NCBI GenBank assembly: GCA_002362155.1
Contig: DETN01000109.1
Coordinates: 1 to 33,654 of the forward strand
Reading direction: 5' to 3'
Source: Lachnospiraceae bacterium UBA3287
Lineage (GTDB): Bacteria; Bacillota; Clostridia; Lachnospirales; Lachnospiraceae
Length of the DNA stretch: 33,654 nt
Below are positions 1-8,716 of this stretch, in pieces. Below the pieces are notes generated by a model, which worked only from the letters and a program-made list of their open reading frames with translations, did not search any database and had not been told where the DNA came from. The translations under genes and the position numbers were made by a program. Every line of letters starts with the position of its first letter. Position 1 is the stretch's first letter.

Positions 1-24
1 TCTTAAAACTCTTATAAACCTGTT

Positions 25-60
25 ATAAAAGAGAGCCCGGGACTTTTGTCCCGGACTCTC
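25..60 (-). terminator. Rho-independent terminator of the sugar kinase gene
   Basis: A GC-rich hairpin has arms at 31-43 and 48-60 with one C/A mismatch and a 4-base loop. Read on the minus strand it is followed by TTTTAT. It sits about 65 bases past the stop of the PfkB-family gene and fits as its end. Confidence 0.85.
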
Positions 61-124
61 AATAATACTTCCCCTCTGAAGTATGATCCTCCGATAAGAT
101 CATCGGGAAAACGGTCCCCGGATC

Positions 125-1111
125 TTAACGGCCGTAGGATGCCTTGTAGGCGAGGATCTCTTCCTCGGTGGACATGACGCTGAGAGCGCCTCTTCTTGTG
201 GTGATCAGGGAGGCAGCTGCATTTGCATAGGTCAGAAGCGCCTTCAGAGATTCCTCGTCGAAGCCTTCGATGCCGCCGTTCTTGATGATATGGTAGAGAG
301 CACTGCCGCAGAAGGTGTCGCCTGCACCGGTGGTCTCGATGGTCTTGGGATTCGCGAAGCCCTCCACATAGACTTCGATTCCCTTATAGAAGGCCTTGGA
401 GCCGTCGGGTCCGTAGGTGGCGAATACCAGGGGGATCTTGTACTCGTCGATCAGCATATGGATGCCCTTGTCCAGATCCTTTTCACCGGTCATGAATTCG
501 ATCTCGTTGTCGGAGATCTTCAGGACGTCGCACAGGCCCAGACCGTAGCGGATCTTTTCCTTTGCATGCTCTTCCGTATCCCAGAGAGGAGGACGGAGGT
601 TTGGATCGAAGGAAATGATGCAGCCGGCTTCCTTTGCGATCTTCAGAGCTTCCACGGTGGCCTCGTTGGCAGGCTCGTCTGTCATGGACAGGGTGCCCAG
701 GTGGAAGATCTTTGCCTTTTCGATCAGATCCTTATGGGCAATGACTTCGTCTTTGGTCAGCATGATATCGGCGCCGGGCTTACGGTAGAAGGAAAAATCT
801 CTGTCGCCGTTGGGCAGCTTTTCAACGAAAGCCAGGGTGGTATGGATCACGTCGTCCATGACCAGGCCGCTCATGTCGATGCCTTCCGCCTCGGTCCTCT
901 TCTTCAGCATGCGGCCGAAGATATCATTTCCCACCTTGCCGATGAAGGCAGTCTTCATACCTACCTTATTGAGCATGGCAAGAACGTTGCAGGGTGCGCC
1001 GCCCGGATTCGCTTCCAGAACAGGGTTGCCCTGATCGCTGATGCCGTGGTCCGTAAAGTCGATCAGCAGCTCGCCGAGGGCCGTTACGTCAATGGTTTTT
1101 TCAAATCCCAT
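125..1111 (-). CDS. PfkB-family carbohydrate kinase, probable fructokinase
   Basis: This 328-residue cytoplasmic sugar kinase belongs to the ribokinase/PfkB family, which phosphorylates a sugar with ATP. The N-terminal family signature is NPGGAPCNVLAMLNKVG (about residues 35-51). The C-terminal signature is TTGAGDTFCG, whose Asp is the catalytic base. The GGAPCNV and GKVGNDIFG segments resemble fructokinases (ScrK type), but the substrate cannot be fixed from sequence and no sucrose or fructose transport gene is nearby. The start is set at the ATG of MGFEK because GGAAAGGCGG lies 7 bases upstream. A further upstream in-frame ATG adds 13 residues but has no such site. The gene has its own promoter at 1189-1217 and its own terminator, so it is monocistronic. 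Confidence 0.9.
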   Translation of the reverse strand: MGFEKTIDVTALGELLIDFTDHGISDQGNPVLEANPGGAPCNVLAMLNKVGMKTAFIGKVGNDIFGRMLKKRTEAEGIDMSGLVMDDVIHTTLAFVEKLPNGDRDFSFYRKPGADIMLTKDEVIAHKDLIEKAKIFHLGTLSMTDEPANEATVEALKIAKEAGCIISFDPNLRPPLWDTEEHAKEKIRYGLGLCDVLKISDNEIEFMTGEKDLDKGIHMLIDEYKIPLVFATYGPDGSKAFYKGIEVYVEGFANPKTIETTGAGDTFCGSALYHIIKNGGIEGFDEESLKALLTYANAAASLITTRRGALSVMSTEEEILAYKASYGR

Positions 1112-1188
1112 AATAATACCGCCTTTCCGTGAATGGATATTGTTGTGCATGCGTCAAACTGCCGCTGCATTTAACACTCTTTGGAAAT

Positions 1189-1217
1189 ATTATAGTCTAT
1201 ACAGTCAGAATTGCCAA
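1189..1217 (-). promoter_or_regulatory. Sigma-A-type promoter of the sugar kinase gene
   Basis: On the minus strand the -35 TTGGCA (1217-1212) is 17 bases from a perfect -10 TATAAT (1194-1189). Transcription should start near 1182, giving a leader of about 70 bases before the ATG at 1111. Confidence 0.75.
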
Positions 1218-1221
1218 ATGT

Positions 1222-1277
1222 AAAAGAGAAAAACGTAAATTTCAGTGACATTTTACTGATACATTTTTACGTTTCTC
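1222..1277 (-). terminator. AT-rich stem-loop at the end of the PFL/UPF0210 gene
   Basis: A long imperfect inverted repeat has arms at about 1226-1240 and 1266-1277, both built on GAGAAA..CGTAAA. A second inner pair, TCAGT and ACTGA, adds to it. It begins inside the TGA stop of the upstream gene and is followed on the minus strand by CTCTTTTAC. It probably ends the long udp-polA operon, although it is less GC-rich than the other terminators here. An operator for the adjacent kinase promoter is the alternative. Confidence 0.5.
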
Positions 1278-2640
1278 AGTTCTTGAAGCTGTGGATGGGA
1301 GCCGGGATCCTGCCTTTCCTTTTGATGAATTCCTCGCAGGAGAAGGGGTTCACGCTCATGATGGGGGCATAGCCCAGGAGCCCGCCGAATTCCACCTGCT
1401 CTCCCACGCCCTTTCCGATCACGGGAATAACGCGGACGGCCGTGGTCTTCTGGTTGACCATGCCGATGGCCATCTCATCGGCGATAATGCCGGAGATGGT
1501 GGAGGCACTGGTATCCCCCGGAATGGCGATCATATCCAGTCCAACGGAGCATACGCAGGTCATGGCTTCCAGCTTCTCCAGGCTGAGAGCGCCTGCCTTT
1601 ACGGCGTCGATCATGCCCTGGTCTTCGCTGACCGGGATAAAGGCGCCGGAGAGGCCGCCCACATAGGAGGATGCCATAACGCCGCCCTTTTTGACCTGAT
1701 CGTTCAAAAGGGCCAGGGCCGCCGTGGTGCCGGGAGCGCCTGCGTATTCCAGGCCCATCTCGCAGAGGATGTCCGCCACGGAATCTCCGATGGCAGGGGT
1801 GGGAGCCAGGGACAGATCGATGATACCGAAGGGAACGCCAAGGCGCTCCGACGCCTCTCTGGCCACCAGCTGGCCCACCCTGGTCACCTTGAAGGCGGTC
1901 TTTTTCACTGTCTCGCACAGGACCTCAAAGCTTTCCCCGTGGACCGATTCCAGGGCCTTTTTGACTACGCCGGGCCCGCTGACGCCGATGTTGAGGATCC
2001 TGTCCGCCTCCGTGACGCCGTGGAAGGCACCGGCCATAAAGGGGTTGTCATCGGGGGCGTTGCAGAAGACCACCAGCTTGGCGCAGCCCAGGGAATCCCT
2101 GTCTGCGGTCTTTTCGGCCGTCTGCCGGATCACTCTGCCCAGGAGCCTGACGGCGTCCATGTCGATGCCGGTCCTGGTGGACCCCACGTTGACCGAGGAG
2201 CATACCAGATCCGTTCTGGACAGGGCGTCGGGAATGGATTCGATCAGGAGCCTGTCGGCCCCGGTCATGCCCTTGGATACCAGGGCGGAATAACCGCCCA
2301 GGAAATTGACGCCCACGTCCTTTGCCGCCCGGTCCAGGGTCAGGGCCAGCTCCACGAAATCATCCGTGCTGCGGCAGGCGCTTCCTCCGATCAGGGCGAT
2401 GGGGGTCACCGAGATCCGCTTGTTCACGATGGGGATCCCGTAGTCGTGGGAGATCTCCTCTCCCGTCCTGACCAGGTCCTTTGCGCTTTTATAGATCTTG
2501 TTATAGATATTTTTCTTCAGCGTTTCCAGATCGGAGTCTATGCAGTCCAGGAGGGAGATGCCCATGGTAATGGTCCTGACATCCAGATTCTCCTTTTCGA
2601 TCATGGCATTGGTTTCGCTGACTTCTGAAAAGTTGATCAT
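1276..2640 (-). CDS. PFL family protein (UPF0210/DUF711)
   Basis: This 454-residue cytoplasmic protein belongs to UPF0210/DUF711. The family is annotated PFL-like because its fold resembles glycyl-radical enzymes, but its reaction is unknown. Recognisable family stretches are NVGSTRTGIDMDAV, IGVSGPGVVKKAL, DLSLAPTPAIGDSVA and GGLSGAFIPVSEDQGM. The length matches the family norm of about 450. GGAAAGGA lies 8 bases upstream of the ATG. The ACT-domain gene ends 25 bases upstream, and this ACT-UPF0210 pairing recurs across Firmicutes, so the two probably act together, perhaps in amino-acid or metabolite sensing (inference). It is the last gene of the operon containing polA. Confidence 0.88.
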   Translation of the reverse strand: MINFSEVSETNAMIEKENLDVRTITMGISLLDCIDSDLETLKKNIYNKIYKSAKDLVRTGEEISHDYGIPIVNKRISVTPIALIGGSACRSTDDFVELALTLDRAAKDVGVNFLGGYSALVSKGMTGADRLLIESIPDALSRTDLVCSSVNVGSTRTGIDMDAVRLLGRVIRQTAEKTADRDSLGCAKLVVFCNAPDDNPFMAGAFHGVTEADRILNIGVSGPGVVKKALESVHGESFEVLCETVKKTAFKVTRVGQLVAREASERLGVPFGIIDLSLAPTPAIGDSVADILCEMGLEYAGAPGTTAALALLNDQVKKGGVMASSYVGGLSGAFIPVSEDQGMIDAVKAGALSLEKLEAMTCVCSVGLDMIAIPGDTSASTISGIIADEMAIGMVNQKTTAVRVIPVIGKGVGEQVEFGGLLGYAPIMSVNPFSCEEFIKRKGRIPAPIHSFKN

Positions 2641-2665
2641 GCCTGTATCCTTTCCGGGTCCCCTC

Positions 2666-2941
2666 TCAGATCCTGTGCATCAGATCAAAGATCTCTTCCT
2701 TCTGGCACTTGATCTGCACGCCGATCTGATCACGGCCCAGAGCCGCCAGTTCGTCCGCCATGTCCCCGAAGGACTTTTCAAGACCGCTGACGTCTACGAT
2801 CATCATCATGTTGAAATAGCCGGAAACGATGGTCTGGGAGATGTCCAGGATGTTGATCCGGTTCTGGGCCAGATATCCGCAGACACCCGCGATGATGCCG
2901 ATGGTGTCCTTGCCTACGACGGTAATGATAGCTCTTTTCAT
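2666..2941 (-). CDS. ACT domain protein (UPF0237)
   Basis: This 91-residue protein is a single ACT domain, the small-molecule-binding fold of amino-acid-responsive regulators. It starts MKRAIITVVGKDTIGIIAG and continues with NINILDISQTIV-like text, as in UPF0237. The start is the ATG at 2941, where AGAGGA is suitably placed upstream; an upstream in-frame extension does not look like protein of this family. It lies 43 bases after walJ and 25 bases before the UPF0210 gene. It has no catalytic domain, so it is probably a ligand sensor for its neighbour (inference). Confidence 0.87.
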   Translation of the reverse strand: MKRAIITVVGKDTIGIIAGVCGYLAQNRINILDISQTIVSGYFNMMMIVDVSGLEKSFGDMADELAALGRDQIGVQIKCQKEEIFDLMHRI

Positions 2942-2984
2942 AATGAATCCTCTTTTCTGAACAGGTCTGCCTGACGGGCCGGGG

Positions 2985-3782
2985 TCAGAATTCCACCAGT
3001 CCCGATACTTTTTTTCTGTCTGCCACATGAATGGGCAGGTCCTCCGCCCGGTAACGGCTCTCCGCGTCCATCAGTTCCACCCTGACGGTCTCATAAGCCA
3101 GCTCGGGCAGGTTGTTCTCCTGGCTCAGGTGCCCCAGAAAGATCCCCTTCATGTGATCGTTCAGGATCCTGGAAAGGAGCTGGCCGCTGCTGACATTGGA
3201 CAGATGGCCTCTGCGGCCCAGAATCCTCTGCTTTAAGGGATAGGGATAGGGCCCCACCTGGAGCATGTTGACGTCGTGGTTGGCTTCGATCAGGACCACG
3301 TCCGAATCCTTCAGGCACTCCACCGTATAGTCGGAATAGCACCCCAGGTCCGTGCAGACGCAGGCCTTTTTTGATCCGTAGCGGACCCGGTAGCCCACAG
3401 GCTCCGCCGCGTCGTGAGAGATCCTCATGGGATCCACCGTAAGGTCCCCCACACTCACCTTCTCGTCGGCCCTGACCGGTATGAAGCGGACCGGATCGAT
3501 CTCCTGAAACTTAGGCATCCTCAGGATCTCGCTGATGGTCCCTTCCGTGGCATAGATGGGCATATCCGTCTTTTTTGCTATGATCGGAAGGCCCATGATG
3601 TGGTCGCTGTGCTCGTGGGTCAGAAAGATCCCGTTGATGTCCCTCAGCTCCAGCTCCAGGTCCTTCAGGGCATCCGCCGTTCTCTTGCGGCTGATCCCCA
3701 CGTCGATGAGAAGATGGGTGGTATCCGAACCTATATAAATGCAATTGCCGCTGCTGCCGCTGGCAATACTCTCAAATCTCAT
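2985..3782 (-). CDS. walJ: MBL-fold metallohydrolase, YycJ/WalJ type
   Basis: This 265-residue metallo-beta-lactamase-fold hydrolase has the metal-binding motif THEHSDH at residues 55-61, with further ligands in the TDLG, EANHD and GHLS segments. The opening MRFESIASGSSGNCIYI is typical of YycJ/WalJ proteins. In other Firmicutes these sit beside the WalRK two-component genes and are thought to act on nucleic acid at the link between replication and wall metabolism. No WalRK genes are in this window; here the gene follows polA-coaE. Its first 11 bases overlap the end of coaE, so the two are likely translationally coupled. The symbol is by similarity. Confidence 0.85.
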   Translation of the reverse strand: MRFESIASGSSGNCIYIGSDTTHLLIDVGISRKRTADALKDLELELRDINGIFLTHEHSDHIMGLPIIAKKTDMPIYATEGTISEILRMPKFQEIDPVRFIPVRADEKVSVGDLTVDPMRISHDAAEPVGYRVRYGSKKACVCTDLGCYSDYTVECLKDSDVVLIEANHDVNMLQVGPYPYPLKQRILGRRGHLSNVSSGQLLSRILNDHMKGIFLGHLSQENNLPELAYETVRVELMDAESRYRAEDLPIHVADRKKVSGLVEF

Positions 3783-4389
3783 ATTTTTTCAGTGCCTTTC
3801 TGATCTGTTCTTCCGAAAAGGCAAGAGATGCGCTGTTGTCGATGACCACGTCGCAGCACTCACGGAATTTTTCGTCCGAAAGCTGGGCCGCCATGATCTT
3901 ATCGATCTTTTCGTCCGTATAGCCCCTGGAAGCCTTCAGCCGCCTTCTGCGTTCCTCCCTGTCACAGTAGATATACCACATGCTGTCGACCACCGAAAGG
4001 AATCCGGTCTCGATCAGAAGGGCAGCCTCCAGGAAGAAATAGTCATGGATATTCTCCTGCCGTTCTTTTGCAATGGTATCCATTATATACTGAATGACCG
4101 CCGGATGCACCACCTGATTGATCTTCATCAGAAGATTTCTGTCCTCGAAGATCCTGGCCGCCATCTCCCCCGGGTCTATCTCTCCCGCTTCGTCCAGAAG
4201 AGGCCTTCCCGTTGGATGTTCTTCCAGAATGGAAACGACAGGCCCGTAGCAGGCCTGTCCTTTCTTTTCCAGATCTCTGGCCGCATCGTCGCTCTTTAAG
4301 ATCCCGCAGCTGTAGTTCTTCTGCAGGAAAGAAAGGATCTCCGATTTTCCGGAGCCTACGCCGCCGGTTACGCCGATAATTCTGGTCAT
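3772..4389 (-). CDS. coaE: Dephospho-CoA kinase
   Basis: This 205-residue P-loop kinase catalyses the last step of coenzyme A synthesis, phosphorylating the 3'-hydroxyl of dephospho-CoA with ATP. The Walker A loop is GGVGSGKS at residues 9-16. The lid-like region has YCDREERRRRLKASRGYT, and the length is normal for CoaE (about 200). It starts 3 bases after the polA stop and its end overlaps walJ by 11 bases. A polA-coaE order is common in Firmicutes. Confidence 0.95.
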   Translation of the reverse strand: MTRIIGVTGGVGSGKSEILSFLQKNYSCGILKSDDAARDLEKKGQACYGPVVSILEEHPTGRPLLDEAGEIDPGEMAARIFEDRNLLMKINQVVHPAVIQYIMDTIAKERQENIHDYFFLEAALLIETGFLSVVDSMWYIYCDREERRRRLKASRGYTDEKIDKIMAAQLSDEKFRECCDVVIDNSASLAFSEEQIRKALKKYEI

Positions 4390-4392
4390 ATT

Positions 4393-7131
4393 TTATTTTG
4401 CCTCGTACCAGTCCGTGCCCGCATGGACGTCTGTTTCCAGAGATACCCTGAGGGACGCGGCCGCTTTCATTTTTTCTTCCAGAAGCTCCTTCACGGCCTC
4501 CTCTTCGCCCGGAGCCGTCTCCACCAGGAGTTCGTCGTGGATCTGCAGGATCAGTTCGGATCTCATTTTTCTTTTGCGGATCTCCTCCCAGACCGAGATC
4601 ATGGCGGTCTTCATGATGTCCGCTCCGGATCCCTGTATGGGGGAATTCATGGCCACTCTTTCGCCGAAGGACCTCTGCATAAAGTTGGAGGACTTCAGCT
4701 CCGGCACAGGTCTCCTTCTCCCGAACATGGTCAGGGCATAGCCTGTATCCCTGGCGCTCTTTACCAGGCCGTCCAGGAAGGCCTTGATGCCCGGATAGGT
4801 CTTAAAGTAGGCCTCGATATAATCCGCCGCCTCCTTGCGGGAGATGGACAGGCCCTGGCTCAGACCGAAGGAGGAAATGCCGTATACGATGCCGAAGTTG
4901 ACCGCCTTGGCGTTGCGCCTCTGGATGGAGGTCACCTGGTCGAAGGGCACGTGAAAGACCTTGGAGGCCGTGATGGCGTGGATATCCTTATTCTCCCTGT
5001 AGGCTTCGATCAGCTCTTTGTCGCCGGACATGTGGGCCAGGATCCTGAGTTCGATCTGGGAATAGTCGGCGTCGGTAAAAGTCATGCCCTCTGCCGGGAT
5101 AAAGGCCCTGCGGATCTGCCGGCCCAGTTCCGTCTTCATGGGGATGTTCTGCAGGTTGGGATCCGTGGAGGAGATCCTTCCCGTAGCTGTAATGGTCTGG
5201 TTCAGGGTGGTATGGATCCTCTGGTCCGGGGTGATATAGGCCGTAAGTCCGTCCGCATAGGTGGATTTGAGCTTGGTCAGGCCCCTGTATTCCAGGATAT
5301 CCGCCACCACGGGATAGTCCGGGGCCAGCTTTTCCAGAACGTCCGCCGCCGTGGAATAGCCTGTTTTGGTCTTTTTGCCGCCGGGAAGGCCCATCTCCTC
5401 AAAGAGGATCTGGCCCAGCTGCTTGGGAGAAGCGATGTTGAAGATCTGGCCCGTGGCCTGATAGATCCCGGCTTCCAGCTCCCCGATCCTGCCTTCCAGC
5501 TTTGCGGAATATTCCTTCAGGGCATCGGGATTGATGCGGATGCCGATTCTTTCCATGTCATAGAGGACATAGGTCAGGGGCCTTTCCATAGTCCTGTAAA
5601 GATCCCACATCTGGTCTGCCTTAAGCTTTTCCAGGACCTTTTCTCCCGCCCTGTAAAAGCCCTCCGCCAGGCGGCAGGCATAACTGATCAGGGCCTCTTC
5701 CTTCAGGGAGGCCGCCTCTTTCCAGGTCATCTTTGCAAAGATCTGCTTTCTGGTCTCAAGAGCCCCGCCCGTGTATTCCGTAATGACTTCCTCGGGTTCG
5801 TAGTCGTTCTTAAGGGGATTGACCAGGTAGGCCATGATCTGCAGGTCCAGAAGGCCCTCCAGGCGGATCCCGCCTGCGAAAGAGTCCCTGTCGATCTGCC
5901 AGAAGGGATACTGGGGCTTTAAGCCGAAGCTGATCACAAAGGAATCTTCCTCTTCCTTCTCCCCGGCCGCTTTTGCAAGGGCATCTCTGATGGCGGAAAG
6001 TCCCTGTCCCAGATCGGAAGTCAGATCCTCCCCGCTGAAGTAGTATATTCCCTGGCTGTCGCAGACGGCTGCGCCGGCAGCTTCCTGCTTTTCTCCCGTC
6101 CCGAAGCGGACAGGGTCAAAGACAGGGAAAAAGCCTGCGGAAACCTTCCCTCCGGACAGGACCTTTTCGGAAAAGCCATCCGCCCAGGCCTTAAAGGAGC
6201 CCTTTTCCCTCAGGACCCGGATCTCCTTCTTTTCCGTTTCCTGCTTTTTCTCCACGGTCCCCGTATCGAAGCGGGCCAGGAGATTCTTGAAATTCAGGTC
6301 CGTAAAGATCTCAAAAGCCTCGGGGGTATAGAAATTCCCCACTGCAGCCTTTTCCACATCCAGCTCCAGATCGCAGTCCGTTTTGATGGTCACCAGGAAG
6401 CGGCTCTTTCTGGCAAGGTCCTCGTTCTCCGAAAGATTCTTCTTCAGGGCCGGCTTTTTGATCTGATCGATATTTTCATAGACCCCGTCCAGAGACCCGT
6501 ATTCCACGATCAGCTGGGTGGCGGTCTTTTCTCCCACCTTGGGAACGCCGGGAACGTTGTCCGAACTGTCTCCCATAAGGGCTTTCACATCGATGAACTG
6601 GGCCGGGGTGACCTGGAACTTTTCCAGTACGTCTGCGGCGTAAAAGCTGTCCACCGTGGTCTGGCCCTGCCTGGTCCTGGGAATGCGGATGCAGATATGC
6701 TCGGAGGCAATCTGGAGAAGGTCTCTGTCTCCCGATACCAGGGCCACCTCCATGCCCTGCGCCTCCGCCTTTTTGGCCAGAGTCCCCAGGATATCGTCCG
6801 CTTCCAGCCCTGCCTTTTCGCAGGTGACGATGCCCATGGCGTGAAGGACATCCTTCATCAGAGGGACCTGCTGTCTCAGCTCTTCGGGCATGGGCTTTCT
6901 GGTCCCCTTGTATTCCTTATAAAAGTCATGCCGGAAGGTGGGGGCATGGACGTCAAAGGCCACAGTCAGGTAGTCTGCCTTTTCCTCCTCCACCAGCTTC
7001 AGCATGATGTTCAGGAAGCCGTAGACAGCTCCCGTATGCACGCCTCTGCTGCTTATCAGATCGGGCATTCCGTAAAAGGCCCGGTTGAGTATGCTGTGTC
7101 CATCGATCAGCACCAGTTTCTTCTTATCCAT
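4393..7131 (-). CDS. polA: DNA polymerase I
   Basis: This 912-residue repair and Okazaki-fragment polymerase has an N-terminal 5'-3' exonuclease/FEN domain (about 1-290, with GLEADDILGTL and MGDSSDNVPGVPKVGEKTA). The C-terminal polymerase domain carries motif A DYSQIELRILAHMSGD, motif B RRNAKAVNFGIVYG and motif C QIHDELLVE. The middle 3'-5' exonuclease domain looks inactive: the segments where E. coli has DTETD, NLKYD and AEDAD read FPVFDP, LKPQYP and ACRLAE, without the metal-binding acids. This is the usual state in Bacillus-like PolA. The start is the ATG of MDKKKLVLIDG, behind AAGGAC; an in-frame ATG 30 bases earlier lacks a good site. It sits mid-operon between the zinc-finger gene and coaE. 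Confidence 0.95.
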   Translation of the reverse strand: MDKKKLVLIDGHSILNRAFYGMPDLISSRGVHTGAVYGFLNIMLKLVEEEKADYLTVAFDVHAPTFRHDFYKEYKGTRKPMPEELRQQVPLMKDVLHAMGIVTCEKAGLEADDILGTLAKKAEAQGMEVALVSGDRDLLQIASEHICIRIPRTRQGQTTVDSFYAADVLEKFQVTPAQFIDVKALMGDSSDNVPGVPKVGEKTATQLIVEYGSLDGVYENIDQIKKPALKKNLSENEDLARKSRFLVTIKTDCDLELDVEKAAVGNFYTPEAFEIFTDLNFKNLLARFDTGTVEKKQETEKKEIRVLREKGSFKAWADGFSEKVLSGGKVSAGFFPVFDPVRFGTGEKQEAAGAAVCDSQGIYYFSGEDLTSDLGQGLSAIRDALAKAAGEKEEEDSFVISFGLKPQYPFWQIDRDSFAGGIRLEGLLDLQIMAYLVNPLKNDYEPEEVITEYTGGALETRKQIFAKMTWKEAASLKEEALISYACRLAEGFYRAGEKVLEKLKADQMWDLYRTMERPLTYVLYDMERIGIRINPDALKEYSAKLEGRIGELEAGIYQATGQIFNIASPKQLGQILFEEMGLPGGKKTKTGYSTAADVLEKLAPDYPVVADILEYRGLTKLKSTYADGLTAYITPDQRIHTTLNQTITATGRISSTDPNLQNIPMKTELGRQIRRAFIPAEGMTFTDADYSQIELRILAHMSGDKELIEAYRENKDIHAITASKVFHVPFDQVTSIQRRNAKAVNFGIVYGISSFGLSQGLSISRKEAADYIEAYFKTYPGIKAFLDGLVKSARDTGYALTMFGRRRPVPELKSSNFMQRSFGERVAMNSPIQGSGADIMKTAMISVWEEIRKRKMRSELILQIHDELLVETAPGEEEAVKELLEEKMKAAASLRVSLETDVHAGTDWYEAK

Positions 7132-7173
7132 TGATACATTGTCCTTATCTGAAAGTCTCATTCCGGTCCGGCC

Positions 7174-7503
7174 CTACATGGCCAGGATCACATAGGCCGT
7201 AACGATGGCCAGGGCCAGGGTCACGATCTCCAGAGCGGCCGCGATGCTGAAAACCCTCTGCCTGCGGGCAAGACGCTTTCTGGCCGTCCTGATGACCTCC
7301 TCCAGTTCCTTTTCCAGGTCAAAGGGGCCCCCTGTTTCCAGCCTTGCCATGCCCTCATAGAGAAGGTACTGGGTGGAGAGTTCCTCCCTGCAGTCCGGAC
7401 AGGAATCCAGATGGGCCAGGAAATCGGAAAGCTCCGCGTCATCCAGTCTGTCAGAAAGAAAATCCGGTATGAGATTTGCGAAATTTTTACAGTTGACTGC
7501 CAC
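7174..7503 (-). CDS. Zinc-finger (zf-HC2-like) single-pass membrane protein, anti-sigma-like
   Basis: This 109-residue protein resembles ZAS/zf-HC2 anti-sigma factors. An N-terminal Cys plus HLDSCPDC (HxxxCxxC, about residues 31-38) could bind zinc, and a single membrane helix follows near residues 85-107. It begins with GTG, with GAGGAAC 4-7 bases upstream. It sits 9 bases after cdd and 42 bases before polA in the same operon. Members of this family usually bind an ECF sigma factor encoded next door, but no ECF sigma gene is present, so it is an orphan here. A membrane-bound scaffold unrelated to sigma factors remains possible. Confidence 0.7.
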   Translation of the reverse strand: MAVNCKNFANLIPDFLSDRLDDAELSDFLAHLDSCPDCREELSTQYLLYEGMARLETGGPFDLEKELEEVIRTARKRLARRQRVFSIAAALEIVTLALAIVTAYVILAM

Positions 7504-7512
7504 GATTGTTCC

Positions 7513-7938
7513 TCAGTTCTTAAGATTGTCCGGGCCGAAGCCGTAGGGCAGAAGCTCCTTCAGGGTGAAGACCCTGTAGCTGTCCGGGCTGAGAGCGGAT
7601 ATGACCAGAAAGGTCTCCGGGTCGCAGAATTCATTCATGACCTGGCGGCAGACGCCGCAGGGAGTGCAGAAATCCTCTGCCTTCCGGTTCATGCCTCCTG
7701 TGACCGCAATGGCCTTAAAGGAGGTATGGCCTTCGCTGACCGCCTTGAAAAAGGCGGTTCTTTCGGCGCATACGGAGGGAGTATAGGCCGCGTTCTCTAT
7801 GTTGCAGCCGGTATAGATCTCTCCGCTGTCCGTCAAAAGGGCCGCCCCTACGGAAAAGTGGCTGTAGGGGATATAGGACATCTTCATCATGCCCATGGCC
7901 CGCATGATCAGTTCTCTTATGGTTTCCTTATCAGGCAT
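7513..7938 (-). CDS. cdd: Cytidine deaminase
   Basis: This 141-residue small tetrameric-type cytidine deaminase hydrolyses cytidine or deoxycytidine to uridine or deoxyuridine in pyrimidine salvage. The catalytic CAE is at residues 57-59, and the other two zinc ligands are in PCGVCRQ at 94 and 97. The N-terminal PYSHFSVGAAL is the family signature. Its first 8 bases overlap the end of udp, so the product of this enzyme (uridine) would be the substrate of the co-expressed phosphorylase. Confidence 0.96.
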   Translation of the reverse strand: MPDKETIRELIMRAMGMMKMSYIPYSHFSVGAALLTDSGEIYTGCNIENAAYTPSVCAERTAFFKAVSEGHTSFKAIAVTGGMNRKAEDFCTPCGVCRQVMNEFCDPETFLVISALSPDSYRVFTLKELLPYGFGPDNLKN

Positions 7939-8716
7939 TGCCCCCGTCCTTTCTGATCAGGATCCGGATGGCTTCCACGGCCGCCCGGATGGCCTGGTCT
8001 GTGTCATGGACCACCGGATTGGGAAGGTCTCTCTTCGCCCTTTCCTGGTTGGCCACCACCAGGAGAACAGTCCCCACGCGTACGCGCAGGAAGGAGCCGG
8101 CAATAAAGAGGGCCGCGGACTCCATCTCGGAGGCAAGGCATCCCATCCTGAGCCAGGCTTCCCACTTGTTTTGCAGCTCGTAGTAAACGGGCATCAGCTC
8201 GGGGCAGTGCTGCCCGTAGAAGGCGTCCTTGCACTGGACGACGCCGGTATGGAATTCGGCCCCCAGCTTTCCGCAGGCATCCACCAGGGCGCCCGTGACC
8301 GTAAAGTCGGCCACCGCCGGATACTCGATGGGAGCATACTCCTTTGTGGTCCCTTCCATGCGGACCGCTCCGGTGGCGACCACCAGGTCACCGCTCTTAA
8401 CTTCCGGCTGCATACCGCCGCAGGTGCCGACCCTGATAAAGGTATCCGCGCCGCACCTGACCAGCTCTTCGATGGCGATGGACGCGGAGGCTCCTCCGAT
8501 GCCCGTGGATGTAACGGAGACCTTTACGCCGTCCAGGCTGCCTGTATAGGTGGTATATTCGCGGTTCTGCATAACAAGGACCGGATCGTCCAGATAGGCT
8601 GCGATCTTTTTGCAGCGCCCCGGATCTCCGGGCATCATGACATACTTTCCGACTTCTCCCTTTGCGGTCTGTATATGATACATTCTGTTGGGGTCTTCAG
8701 AGTATTTTGGCATCAT
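7931..8716 (-). CDS. udp: Uridine phosphorylase-like nucleoside phosphorylase
   Basis: This 261-residue cytoplasmic nucleoside phosphorylase is closest to uridine phosphorylase. The phosphate loop is MPGDPGRCKKIA near residue 30. The core contains VTSTGIGGASASIAIEEL and IRVGTCGGMQ, and the late EMESAAL carries the ribose-binding Glu. It would convert uridine and phosphate to uracil and ribose-1-phosphate, fitting the overlap with cdd. A related purine phosphorylase specificity cannot be excluded. The ATG follows a strong GGAGGTGATG site. It is the first gene of the long minus-strand operon. Confidence 0.88.
   Translation of the reverse strand: MMPKYSEDPNRMYHIQTAKGEVGKYVMMPGDPGRCKKIAAYLDDPVLVMQNREYTTYTGSLDGVKVSVTSTGIGGASASIAIEELVRCGADTFIRVGTCGGMQPEVKSGDLVVATGAVRMEGTTKEYAPIEYPAVADFTVTGALVDACGKLGAEFHTGVVQCKDAFYGQHCPELMPVYYELQNKWEAWLRMGCLASEMESAALFIAGSFLRVRVGTVLLVVANQERAKRDLPNPVVHDTDQAIRAAVEAIRILIRKDGGNA

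Noticed and set aside
1291..2628. Plus-strand open frame of about 445 codons opposite the UPF0210 gene
   Set aside because: Antisense shadow; Gly/His/Asp/Gln-rich translation typical of reverse-frame reading.
4423..5922. Plus-strand open frame of about 500 codons opposite polA
   Set aside because: Antisense shadow of clear PolA polymerase motifs; no family features or promoter.
4393..7131. Loss of 3'-5' proofreading acids in PolA as a novel feature
   Set aside because: An inactive middle exonuclease domain is normal for many Firmicutes PolA proteins.
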